Assembly: GCF_024138395.1 (NCBI RefSeq)
Contig: NZ_JAMYDU010000021.1
Coordinates: 20,853-84,852, forward strand
Direction of reading: 5' to 3'
Source of the DNA: Pseudomonas mandelii
Lineage (GTDB): Bacteria; Pseudomonadota; Gammaproteobacteria; Pseudomonadales; Pseudomonadaceae
Length of the DNA: 64,000 nucleotides
Positions 24,796-35,800 of this stretch are shown here, one piece after another. Position 1 is the first letter of the stretch. Each line of letters opens with the position of its first letter. The notes under the pieces were generated by a model. That model was not told where the DNA came from. It searched no databases and saw only the letters and a program-made list of their open reading frames with translations. The position numbers and the translations under genes are program-made.

Positions 24796-25809
24796 ATGTC
24801 CAATCTGAATGACCTGACCACCCTGGCCCTGCCGTCAGGCAACTGTCTTGTAGCCGATGAAACCACCAGCCGCCTGAGTCTCAGCCTGCAAGGGCAGCCG
24901 TTGATCGAACTGCGGCTGACCCGTGAGCCGGAATTGCACCTGCGGCTGGAGGAACGCTTCGGTCGTCCTGACGGTCAGGCATTCTGGGCGGCCTGCTATT
25001 GGCTGTTTGTCCGTGACGCGGCTTGTCAGCGTCTGACCTGGCAACTCGATGACGTGCCTACCGAAGCGTTGCTCAGCGGGTTGCTGATTGCGACCGAAGT
25101 CACCGGTCAGTATCACTGCGAACGCACGCTGTTCTGGCAATTGCCCCAGCCTTGGCTGGGTGAGTCGCGCAACGGCTGCTATCCGCAGCAAATGGTCATC
25201 AGTGGCGGCAAGCGCCATCCATTGCGTGCGGTGAAACCCCGTGGTGAGGTGTATCGACGCCTCGATGCGCGGCTCGGTGCGTGGGTCTCCCTGCGCACGG
25301 TAGAAATCGAGCATGACCTGGCACGTTTCAACCGCTGGCAGAACAGCCCGCGGGTGGCGAGTTTCTGGCAGGAGGAGGGCAGTATCGAGAAGCATCGCGA
25401 ATACCTGAGCAAGCTTGAAGCCGACCCGCACACCTTGACGCTGATCGGTTGCTTCGATGATCAGCCGTTTGCCTATTTCGAAGCCTACTGGGCCAAGGAA
25501 GATCGCATTGCGCCGTTCTATGATGCCGGCGATTACGACCGTGGCATTCATATGCTGGTGGGCGAAGAACATCAGCGCGGCCCGCACAAAGTGGCGAGCT
25601 GGCTATCGGCGCTGGTGCATTACCTGTTTCTCGATGATCCACGTACTCAAAGAGTGGTAGCCGAACCTCGCGCCGATAATGCGAAGATGATCGGGCATAT
25701 GCACAATCAGTGTTTCCACTGCGAAAAAGAGTTCGACTTCCCGCACAAGCGCGCGGCGCTGATGATGCTGGGGCGTGAGCGGTTTTTTGATCGGTGTTCG
25801 TTGGCTTGA
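24796..25809 (+). CDS. pvdYII: Siderophore acetyltransferase, IucB/PvdYII-like
   Basis: A 337-aa GNAT-type enzyme of the siderophore acetylase group (IucB, AlcB, PvdYII), which acetylates N5-hydroxyornithine or related hydroxylated side chains during pyoverdine assembly. The C-terminal half (about 150-335) carries the GNAT fold with HMLVGEEHQRGPHKVASWLS, RVVAEPRADNAKMIGHMHNQ and FDFPHKRAAL, the last close to IucB. The N-terminal half is divergent. Its own canonical PvdS box ends 40 bases upstream, which makes a pyoverdine role likely. The reader should treat the exact substrate (hydroxyornithine) as inferred; pyoverdines carrying formyl or cyclic hydroxyornithine use other enzymes. Confidence 0.75.
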   Translation: MSNLNDLTTLALPSGNCLVADETTSRLSLSLQGQPLIELRLTREPELHLRLEERFGRPDGQAFWAACYWLFVRDAACQRLTWQLDDVPTEALLSGLLIATEVTGQYHCERTLFWQLPQPWLGESRNGCYPQQMVISGGKRHPLRAVKPRGEVYRRLDARLGAWVSLRTVEIEHDLARFNRWQNSPRVASFWQEEGSIEKHREYLSKLEADPHTLTLIGCFDDQPFAYFEAYWAKEDRIAPFYDAGDYDRGIHMLVGEEHQRGPHKVASWLSALVHYLFLDDPRTQRVVAEPRADNAKMIGHMHNQCFHCEKEFDFPHKRAALMMLGRERFFDRCSLA

Positions 25810-25847
25810 GGTGTATGGCTCAAGGGCTGTTGCGGTCTTGAGTCAGT

Positions 25848-25915
25848 CTTCGCGGGCAAGCCTCGCTCCTACAAGGAATCGCATTCCCCTGTAGGAGCGA
25901 GGCTTGCCCGCGAAG
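25848..25915. repeat. Paired REP palindrome
   Basis: Inverted arms around a short 15-base loop (25848-25875 and 25887-25915), between the convergent acetyltransferase gene and pvdS; it may also serve as terminator for both. Confidence 0.9.
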
Positions 25916-25918
25916 CTT

Positions 25919-26467
25919 TTAACGGCGCGCGAACGTATCCGCACGATTGCCCGACACCTTGCGGCAATGCACCAACGCGTCACGAATCATGAAGTTCACC
26001 AGGGTTGGCGAGACGCCGAGTTCCTTGGCGATGTCTTTTTGCGGCACGCCGTGCAGGCGGTACATCTCGAAGGCGTAACGGGTGCGGCTGGGCAGCTCCG
26101 TCAACGCATCGGCAATGTTTTCCAGGGTCGAGAAATTCATGTGCGAGGTTTCCGGCGAAGCGCCCTGGATCACTACGTTCAGACCTTCCTCTTCCGGGCC
26201 CGAATATTTCTGCTCCAGCGCCTGCTTGCGGTAATGATCGATCGCCAGGTTGCGCACGATCTGGAACAGGTAGCTGAGCTGCGCCTTGATTGACGACGTG
26301 ATCTGCGGCGCCGATTGCAGCCGGAAGAACGCATCCTGTACCACGTCTTCGGCGCGTGATCGGCAACCGGTAATGCGGGCGGCAATCTTGACCAGAATCA
26401 GTCGGTTGTCGACGAAGGCCTGAAGTAGCGGTGAATCGCACCTGCTTGTGGATACTTGTTCCGTCAT
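25919..26467 (-). CDS. pvdS: Extracytoplasmic sigma factor PvdS
   Basis: A 182-aa ECF sigma factor that directs transcription of pyoverdine genes under iron starvation. Region 2 (about 20-85) includes AEDVVQDAFFRLQSAPQ and YLFQIVRNLAIDHYRKQ; region 4 (about 120-175) includes the promoter -35-binding helix region DIAKELGVSPTLVNFMI. It corresponds to PvdS, PfrI or PbrA in other Pseudomonas species. The ATG at 26467 has AAGGTGA upstream. A Fur-box-like sequence about 85 bases upstream of the start accounts for iron control. It is divergent from pvdL, so the sigma factor and its largest target share one intergenic region. No cognate antisigma gene (fpvR) is in the window. Confidence 0.95.
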   Translation of the reverse strand: MTEQVSTSRCDSPLLQAFVDNRLILVKIAARITGCRSRAEDVVQDAFFRLQSAPQITSSIKAQLSYLFQIVRNLAIDHYRKQALEQKYSGPEEEGLNVVIQGASPETSHMNFSTLENIADALTELPSRTRYAFEMYRLHGVPQKDIAKELGVSPTLVNFMIRDALVHCRKVSGNRADTFARR

Positions 26468-26551
26468 TGGAAATCACCTTGCTGCAAATAGGGTCGTGGG
26501 ACGACAGGGGGATCGGACTCGTCCTACGCATCGAGCGACAAATTAGGCTGA

Positions 26552-26572
26552 ATGATAATGATTGTCAATTGA
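26552..26572. promoter_or_regulatory. Fur box upstream of pvdS
   Basis: ATGATAATGATTGTCAATTG contains the GATAAT/TGATT pattern of the 19-bp Fur consensus; on the minus strand the ten bases AATCATTATC match exactly. It lies 85 to 105 bases upstream of the pvdS ATG. Confidence 0.7.
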
Positions 26573-26669
26573 GAAAGAGAATTAATGCTCCACAAAAGAG
26601 CAGAGTGAGAACTGCGACACATCGACTCACCCACTGACCGCAAACCTGCTGGCGCTCAAGCCTGGCGAC

Positions 26670-26693
26670 TAATTATTTCCAGACCTTGTCCGT
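26670..26693 (+). promoter_or_regulatory. Variant PvdS promoter box of pvdL
   Basis: TAATT, a 16-base spacer and CGT. It differs from the TAAAT-N16-CGT consensus by one base and has the correct orientation for pvdL. The spacing is the same as in the three canonical boxes of the window. Confidence 0.6.
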
Positions 26694-26847
26694 TCTCATT
26701 GGTGAAGGTTGCGGGCACAAACCCCGGCCAGAACAGCATTCCCAAGCCTTGCGCGGTCGGCGAAGACCGCGTCCTGCATACCCAATGAATGGGTGTGACG
26801 AACGAAAACCGATTCCACTTGCAAGCCGAATTCAGGCAGGAAACCTC

Positions 26848-29800
26848 ATGACCGACGCGTTCGAACTCCCCAGCACACTGGTCCAAGCCCTTCAGCGCCG
26901 CGCGGCCCTGACGCCGGACCGGGTGGCCTTGCGTTTTCTCGCCGAAACCCAGGATCAGGCTGTGGTGCTCAGTTATCGTGAGCTTGATCAACGGGCACGA
27001 ATCATTGCCGGTGCGTTGCAGGCCAAGTCATCGTTTGGCGATCGCGCGGTGCTGCTGTTTCCCAGCGGCCCGGATTACGTCGCGGCGTTTTTTGGCTGCC
27101 TGTACGCAGGTGTAATCGCGGTGCCGGCCTATCCGCCTGAATCGACCCGACGTCATCACCAGGAACGTCTGCTGTCGATCATTAGCGATGCCGAGCCGCG
27201 TTTGCTGCTGACCAGTGCCGACCTGCGCGACGCGTTGCTGCAGATCAACGAGGCGCCGCCGCTGCTGTGTGTCGACACCCTCGACAGCGCCTTGGCCGAA
27301 CGCTGGGTCGCGCCGGACTTGCATGGCGAGCACATCGCCTTCCTGCAATACACCTCCGGCTCCACCGCGTTGCCTAAAGGTGTGCAAGTCAGCCACGGCA
27401 ACCTGGTGGCCAATGAACTCTTGATTCGTCATGGCTTTGGCATCGATCTCAATCCCGACGACGTGATCGTCAGCTGGTTGCCGCTGTACCACGACATGGG
27501 CCTGATCGGTGGCTTGTTGCAGCCGATTTTCAGCGGTGTGCCGTGTGTGTTGATGTCGCCGGCGTACTTCCTCGGCCGGCCATTGCGCTGGCTGGAAGCG
27601 ATCAGCGAATACGGCGGCACCATCAGCGGCGGGCCTGACTTCGCCTATCGACTGTGCAGCGAACGGGTCAGCGAAGCAGCGCTGGAACGCCTCGACCTGA
27701 GTGGCTGGCGCGTGGCGTACTCCGGTTCCGAACCGATTCGCCTCGACACCCTGGAACGTTTCGCCGAGAAGTTCGCGACCTGTGGTTTTACGTCGGACAG
27801 CTTCATGGCCTCTTACGGCCTGGCGGAAGCCACGCTATTCGTGGCCGGCAGCCCGCGCGGCCAGGGCATTCCATCGTTGCGTGTGGATGATCAGGCACTG
27901 GCGCAGAACCGAGCCGAGCCGGGCGATGGCAATCCGATCATGAGTTGCGGCATCAGCCAGCCGGATCACGCGGTGCTGATTGTCGATGCCGTATCGCTTG
28001 AAGAGCTCGCCAATAACGCGATCGGTGAAGTCTGGGCTGCCGGGCCGAGCATCGCCCATGGCTACTGGCGCAACCCCGAAGCCACGGCCAAGACTTTTGT
28101 TCAGCACGCCGGCCGCACCTGGCTGCGCACCGGCGATCTGGGCTTTCTGCGTGAGGGGGAATTGTTCATCACGGGGCGTCTGAAAGACATGCTGATCGTG
28201 CGCGGTCACAACCTCTATCCGCAGGACATCGAGCAGACCATCGAGCGTGAAGTGGAGGTGGTGCGCAAAGGTCGCGTGGCCGCGTTCGCGGTCAATATCG
28301 AAGGGCAGGAAGGCATCGGCATCGCCGCGGAAATCAGCCGCAGCGTGCAGAAAATCCTGCCACCCGAGGCGCTGATCAAAGCCATCCGTCAAGCGGTGGC
28401 CGAGGCGTATCAGGAAGCGCCGAGCGTGGTGGTGTTGCTCAATCCGGGGGCGCTGCCGAAGACGTCCAGCGGCAAGTTGCAACGCTCGGCGTGCCGCAAT
28501 CGCCTGGCCGATGGCAGCCTCGACAGCTATGCGCTGTTCCCGTCAGCAGGCATCGCAAGCACGCCTGAAACCAATACCGACTCAGAGCTGCAAACCCTGA
28601 TCGGCCAGATCTGGTGTGAGCAATTGCAGGTCAAGCAGGTCAGCGCCGATGACCATTTCTTCCTGCTCGGCGGCAACTCCATCGCCGCCACTCAAGTGGT
28701 CGCACGCCTGCGTGAAGCGTTGGGGCTGGAGCTGAGTCTGCGCCTGTTGTTCGAAGCGCCGACCCTCGGCGCATTCGCTGTCGCGGTTGCCCGGCAACAA
28801 CAGGATGGCGGCGTGGCCCAAGGCGCGATCATGCCCTTGTCGCGCAACGAAGCCATGCCGCAATCCCTGGCGCAAAACCGTTTATGGATCACTTGGCAAC
28901 TCGACCCGCAGAGCAGTGCGTACAACATTCCCGGTGCCTTGCGTCTGCGCGGCGAACTGGACGAAGACGCCTTGCGCGCCAGTTTCCAGCAACTGATCGA
29001 ACGTCACGAATCCCTGCGCACGCGGTTTTTCGAGCGTGATGGCGTAGCCCTGCAACAGGTCATAGCTGCCGGCGAATTCACCCTGCAAGTGATTGACATC
29101 AGCGACCTGCCAATCGTCGAGCGTGAAGCCCGCGCGCAGCAGATCCGCGAGGACGAAGCCCGCACCCAGTTCGATTTGGAAAAAGGCCCGCTGCTGTGGG
29201 TGACCCTGGTGCGCCTCGGCGATGAGGACCATCAACTCTTGGTGACGATGCACCACATCATCGCCGATGGCTGGTCGATGAACGTGCTGATCGACGAGTT
29301 CTCGCGGCTGTACGCAGCCGCTTCTCAAGGCCAGACCGCCAGCCTTCCAGCGTTGCCGACACAATACGCCGACTACGGCAGTTGGCAGCGTCAGTGGTTG
29401 GCGCAGGGGGAGGGCGAGCGTCAACTCGCTTACTGGAAAGAGCAGTTGGGCGAGGAGCATCCGACCCTGAGCCTGGCCACCGATCATCCGCGTTCGGCGC
29501 AACACATTCACAGCGCCGCCCGCCACACGCTGCGTTTGGACGCCAACCTGAGCGATGCCATTCGCCAGACTGCCCAGCACCATGAATCGACGCCGTTCAT
29601 GCTGTTGCTCGCGGCATTCCAGAGTCTGTTGCATCGCTACAGCGGCCAACGCGACATCCGCATCGGTGTGCCGAATGCCAACCGTCCACGCCTGGAAACC
29701 CAGGGGCTGATCGGCTTCTTTATCAATACCCAGGTGCTGCGCGCCGAGGTGGATTCGCGACTGCCGTTCGTTGAGTTGCTGGCACAAACCCGTCAAGCCG

Positions 29801-32800
29801 CATTGGGTGCGCAAGCGCATCAGGATCTACCGTTCGAACAACTGCTCGAAGCCTTCCCGCAGGCCCGCGAGCAGGGTCTGTTCCAGGTGATGTTCAACCA
29901 TCAGCAACGGGATCTCAGTGCACTGCGTCGCTTGCCGGGGCTGCTCGCCGAAGAACTGCCGTGGCACAGCCGCGAAGCCAAGTTCGACCTGCAACTGCAC
30001 AGTGAAGAAGACCGCAATGGTCGCCTGAGCCTGTCGTTCGACTACGCCAGCGAGTTGTTTGACGTAACGACCATCGAGCGACTGGCCGAGCATTTCGCCA
30101 ACCTGCTGCGCGATGTCTGCGAGCATCCGCAAAAGTCCATCGGCGACCTGCAATTGCTGACCTTGAGCGAGCACGATCATCAATCCGCCTGGAGCGCCGC
30201 ACCGTGTACACCCGCCAATCAATGGCTGCCGGAGTTGCTCAACGAACAAGCACGCCAGACCCCGGAGCGCACCGCACTGCTGTGGGACGGTGGCAGCCTG
30301 GACTTCGCCGAACTGCACGCCCAGGCCAATCGCCTGGCGCATTACCTGCGCGACAAAGGCGTCGGCCCGGACGTGTGCGTGGCAATCGCCGCCGAGCGTT
30401 CGCCGCAGTTGCTGATCGGCTTGCTGGCGATCATCAAGGCCGGCGGCGCGTATGTGCCGCTGGACCCGGATTACCCGGCCGAACGCCTGGCCTACATGCT
30501 CAGCGACAGTGGCGTCGAGTTACTGCTGACCCAAACCGAATTACTCGATCGCTTGCCGGCCACTGACGGCGTCAGCGTGATTGCCATGGACGCTCTGCAT
30601 CTGGAGAAATGGCCAAGCCATGCGCCCGGTCTGCACCTGCATGGCGACAACCTGGCCTACGTGATTTATACCTCCGGTTCCACCGGACAGCCGAAGGGCG
30701 TTGGCAATACTCACGCGGCGCTCGCTGAACGCCTGCAATGGATGCAGAACACCTATCGCCTGAACGAAACCGACGTGCTGATGCAAAAAGCGCCGATCAG
30801 TTTCGACGTGTCGGTGTGGGAATGCTTCTGGCCGCTGATCACCGGGTGCCGCCTGCTGCTTGCCGGCCCCGGCGAACACCGCGATCCGTACCGCATCGCG
30901 CAATTGGTCCAGCAATTCGGCGTGACCACACTGCACTTCGTACCGCCGTTGCTGGCGTTGTTCATCGACGAACCGCTCAGCGCCGAATGCACCAGCCTGC
31001 GGCGGCTGTTCTCCGGCGGTGAAGCCTTGCCCGCCGAACTGCGCAACCGCGTACTGGAACACTTGCCGGCAGTGCAACTGCACAACCGCTACGGCCCGAC
31101 CGAAACGGCGATCAACGTCACTCACTGGCACTGCACAACGGCTGATGGCGAGCGCTCGCCGATTGGCCGGCCATTGGGCAACGTGCTGTGCCGCGTGCTC
31201 GACAGCGACCTCAATCCGGTACCGGCCGGTGTGCCGGGTGAACTGTGCATCAGCGGTATCGGTCTGGCCCGCGGCTATCTGGGCCGTCCGGGCCTGACCG
31301 CCGAACGCTTCGTGGTCGATCCGCTGGGCGAGCAGGGCGCACGTCTGTACCGCACCGGTGACCGTGCGCGCTGGACCGCCGACGGTGTGATCGAATACCT
31401 CGGCCGTCTCGATCAGCAAGTCAAACTGCGTGGTTTTCGTGTCGAGCCGGAAGAAATCGAAGCGCGTCTGTTGGCGCAGTCTGGCGTCGCCCAAGCGGTG
31501 GTGCTGGTACGCGAAACGGCGGCCGGTGGGCAGTTGATCGGTTACTACACCGCCACTGAATCCAGCGAAACCATCGATGCTCAAACCGCGCGCCTGAAAA
31601 CCGCGCTGGCCGCTGAGCTGCCGGAATACATGGTCCCGGCGCAACTGATGCGCCTGGAAAAAATGCCGCTCAGCCCGAGCGGCAAACTCGACCGTCGCGC
31701 CTTGCCGGAACCTCAGTGGCAAGTCCGCGAGCACGTCGAACCAGTGACTGCTCTTGAGCAACAAATCGCCGGTATCTGGCGTGAAGTGCTGGGCCAAACA
31801 CAAATCGGCCTGCGCGATGACTTCTTCGCCCTCGGCGGCCACTCGCTGCTGGCCACGCAAATCATTTCCCGCACCCGCCAGGCCTGCGACGTCGAGTTGC
31901 CGTTGCGGGCGCTGTTCGAGGCCAGTGAACTGGGCGCTTTTGCCGAACAGGTTCGCTTGATCCAGGCCAGCGGCAAAACCAACAAGCAACCGCCGATCGA
32001 GAAGGTCGATCGCAGCCAAGCGGTGCCACTGTCCTATTCTCAGCAACGCATGTGGTTCCTCTGGCAGATGGAACCGGACGGCCCGGCCTACAACGTCGGC
32101 GGCATGGCGCGATTGCGCGGCGTGCTGGATGTCGGGCGTTTCGAAGCGGCGCTGCAGGCGCTGATCATGCGTCACGAAACCCTGCGTACGACGTTCCCGA
32201 GCGTCGATGGCGTGGCCCGGCAACAGGTTCATCCAGACACTCGCCTGCGCATGGACTGGAAGGATTTCACCACGCTGGATGCCGATGGCCGCGAATGGCA
32301 GGTCCAGCAACTGGCCGATGACGAAGCCCATAAGCCTTTCGATCTGGAAACCGGGCCGCTGCTGCGTGCTTGCCTGGTCAAGACCGCCGAGCAGGAGCAT
32401 TACTTCGTCCTGACCCTGCACCACATCGTCACCGAAGGTTGGGCGATGGACATTTTTGCCCGGGAACTGAGCGCGCTCTACGAAGCGTTCGTCGATGATC
32501 GCGATTCGCCGCTGCAACCGCTGCCGGTGCAGTACCTGGATTACAGCGTGTGGCAGCGTCAGTGGCTGGAATCCGGCGAATGTCAGCGCCAGCTCGATTA
32601 CTGGACCGCGCAACTGGGCCGTGAACATCCGCTGCTGGAACTGCCGGCCGATCGTCCGCGTCCGCCGGTGCAAAGCCATCAGGGTGAACTGTTCCGCTTC
32701 GACCTCAGCGATGATCTCGCGGCGCGGGTTCGTGCCTTCAACGCAGACAACGGTCTGACCCTGTTCATGACCATGACTGCCGCGCTGGCCGTGCTGCTTT

Positions 32801-35800
32801 ACCGCTACAGTGGCCAGACCGATCTGCGCATCGGTGCGCCGGTGGCCAACCGCATTCGACCGGAAAGCGAAGGGCTGATCGGCGCGTTCCTCAACACTCA
32901 AGTGCTGCGTTGCCAGCTCGACGGGCAGATGTCCGTCGGCGAGTTGTTCGAGCAGGTTCGCCACACCGTGATCGAAGGCCAGTCCCATCAGGACCTGCCG
33001 TTCGATCATCTGGTGGAAGCCTTGCAGCCACCGCGCAGCGCGGCTTACAACCCGCTGTTCCAGGTGATGTGCAACGTGCAGCGCTGGGAATTCCAGCAGA
33101 GCCGAGCCCTGGCCGGGATGACTGTCGAGTACCTGGCCAACGATGCTCGAGCCACCAAGTTCGACCTTAATCTGGAAGTCACCGACCTCGACCATCGCCT
33201 CGGTTGCTGTCTGACTTACAGCACTGATTTGTTCGATGAACCGCGCATTGCACGCATGGCCGCGCACTGGCGCAATCTGCTGGAAGCGTTGCTCGTTGAT
33301 CCGCAACAGCGCCTCAGCGAACTGCCGCTGCTGGAAGCTACCGAACAGCAAAACCTGCTCGACAGCCTCGGCATTGAGCCGGGCGAGCATCGCCTCGATC
33401 AATGCATCCATCACCTGTTCAGCGAACAGGCGCTGGTGCGCAAGGACGCGCCGGCCCTGACGTTCGCCGGGCAAACCCTGAGCTACGCTGAGCTCGACAG
33501 CCGCGCCAATCGTCTGGCCTGGATGCTGCGCGAGCGCGGTGTCGGGCCGCAGGTTCGGGTTGGCCTGGCCTTGGAGCGTTCACTGGAAATGGTCATCGGC
33601 CTGCTGGCGATCCTCAAGGCGGGCGGCGCCTATGTGCCGCTGGACCCGGAATACCCGTTGGACCGTTTGCACTACATGATCGAAGACAGCGGCATCGGTT
33701 TGCTGCTCAGCGATATGTCGATGTTCGCGGCCCTCGGTGAATTGCCAGCCACTGTCGCCCGCTGGTGCCTGGAAGAAGACGCCGCTGCGCTGGCCAACTA
33801 CCCGGCCAGCGAACTGCCGTTTATCAGCCTGCCACAGCATCAGGCGTACCTGATTTACACCTCCGGCTCCACTGGTAAACCGAAAGGCGTGGTGGTGTCC
33901 CACGGTGAAATCGCCATGCACTGCCAAGCGGTCATTGAACGGTTCGGCATGCGCCCGGACGATTGCGAGTTGCACTTCTATTCGATCAACTTCGATGCCG
34001 CGACTGAACGTCTGCTGGTGCCGCTGTTGAGCGGTGCGCAGGTTGTCCTGCGTGCTCAAGGCCAGTGGGATGCGCAAGAAATCTGCGGGCTGATTCGTCG
34101 GCACAACATCAATATTCTTGGTTTCACCCCAAGCTACGGCAGCCAGCTGGCGCAATGGCTGGCAACCCAGGACGAAACCCTGCCAGTGCGCATGTGCATC
34201 ACCGGCGGCGAGGCCCTGACGGGCGAACACTTGCAACGGATTCGCGCGGCGTTCAAACCGGGCCTGTTTTTCAATGCTTACGGCCCAACCGAAACTGTGG
34301 TCATGCCGCTTGCCAGTCTGGCGCCCGAGCAACTGGAAGAAGGGTTGGGCAGCGTGCCGATTGGCAGCGTGATTGGTGCTCGCGCCGCCTACATCCTCGA
34401 CGCCGATCTGGCGTTGGTGCCGCAAGGCGCGACGGGCGAATTGTATGTCGGCGGTGCTGGTCTGGCGCAGGGGTATCACCAGCGTCCGGGCATGACTGCC
34501 GAACGGTTTGTTGCCGATCCTTTTGCAGCGAACGGCGGACGTTTGTACCGCACCGGTGACCTTGTCCGTCAGCGTGCCGATGGGCTGGTCGAGTACCTCG
34601 GCCGCATCGATCATCAAGTGAAGATCCGTGGTTTCCGCATCGAACTGGGCGAGATCGAAACCCGTTTGCTGGAACACGAATCCGTGCGTGAAGCGGTGGT
34701 GCTGACCCTCGATGCACCGAGCGGCAAGCAATTGGTCGGCTACCTGGCTACCAACATCGCCGAACAGGATGAAGCGCAACAAACCGCACTGCGCGAAGCG
34801 TTGAAGGCGCACCTCAAATCGCAGTTGCCGGATTACATGGTACCGATGCACCTGATCCTGCTGGTCAGCATGCCGCTGACCGCCAACGGCAAGCTCGACC
34901 GCCGTGCACTGCCGGCCCCGGACCCGGAGCTGAATCGTCAGCAGTACGTGGCGCCGAGCAACGAACTTGAGCTGACGCTGGCGGGCATCTGGTGTGAAGT
35001 GCTGAATGTCCAGCAGGTCGGCCTCAACGACAACTTCTTCGAACTGGGCGGCGATTCGATTCTGTCGATCCAGGTGGTCAGCCGTGCGCGGCAGCAGGGC
35101 ATCCATTTCAGCCCGCGTGATCTGTTCCAGCACCAGACTGTGCAAACCCTCGCCGCCGTCGCGACCCGCGCCGAGCAGATCACCGCCGAGCAAGGTTTGC
35201 TGAGCGGTGAATCGCGTTTGACGCCGATTCAGCATTGGTTCTTCGACACTGAAATCCCCCAGCGTCAACACTGGAACCAGGCGTTGCTGCTGGAGCCGAC
35301 CATGGCGCTCGACCCTCATCGTCTGGAGCAAGCGCTGCTGGCAGTGATCGAACAGCACGACGCCTTGCGCCTGCGCTTTACCGAAGTCGCCGGCCATTGG
35401 CAGGCCGAGCACCAGGCGGTTTCCGACGCCGCAGTGCTGTGGCAAGTGCACGTGCCGACCATGGACAAATGCGTGGCGCTGTTCGCCGATGCCCAACGCA
35501 GCCTCGACCTCGAGCAAGGGCCGCTGATGAGGGCACTGCTGGTGGATGATCCCGAAGGGCAACAACGGCTGTTCATTGCCATTCACCACTTGGTGGTGGA
35601 CGGGGTGTCGTGGCGGATGCTGTTGGACGATCTGCAAACGGTTTATCGTCAACTCGAGTCGCGACAGTCGGTAAAACTGCCGGCGAAAACCAGCAGCTTC
35701 AAGGACTGGGCCGCACGGTTGCAGGCTTATGCCGGCAGCGAATCCCTACGGGAAGAATTGAGCTGGTGGCAGGCGCAACTGGCCGGCCCAAGTGCTGAAT

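Larger units (their letters stand above)
26468..26847. other. pvdS-pvdL divergent regulatory region
   Basis: 380 bases with the pvdS promoter region, the Fur box (about 26552-26572) and the variant PvdS box of pvdL (26670-26693). The pvdL start is 154 bases after the CGT, so the leader is long. No ORF with a ribosome site is visible in it. Confidence 0.6.

Noticed and set aside
26686..26847. 54-codon N-terminal extension of pvdL
   Set aside because: It has no ribosome site, overlaps the PvdS box region and has no similarity to acyl-CoA ligases. The ATG at 26848 has a good site and begins the conserved domain.
30541..33474. 977-codon open frame on the minus strand inside pvdL
   Set aside because: It lies antisense to the conserved A and C domains of pvdL, has no domain, and results from the high-GC codon pattern of the + strand gene. 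The same holds for frames at 33580-35652 and 35746-37968.
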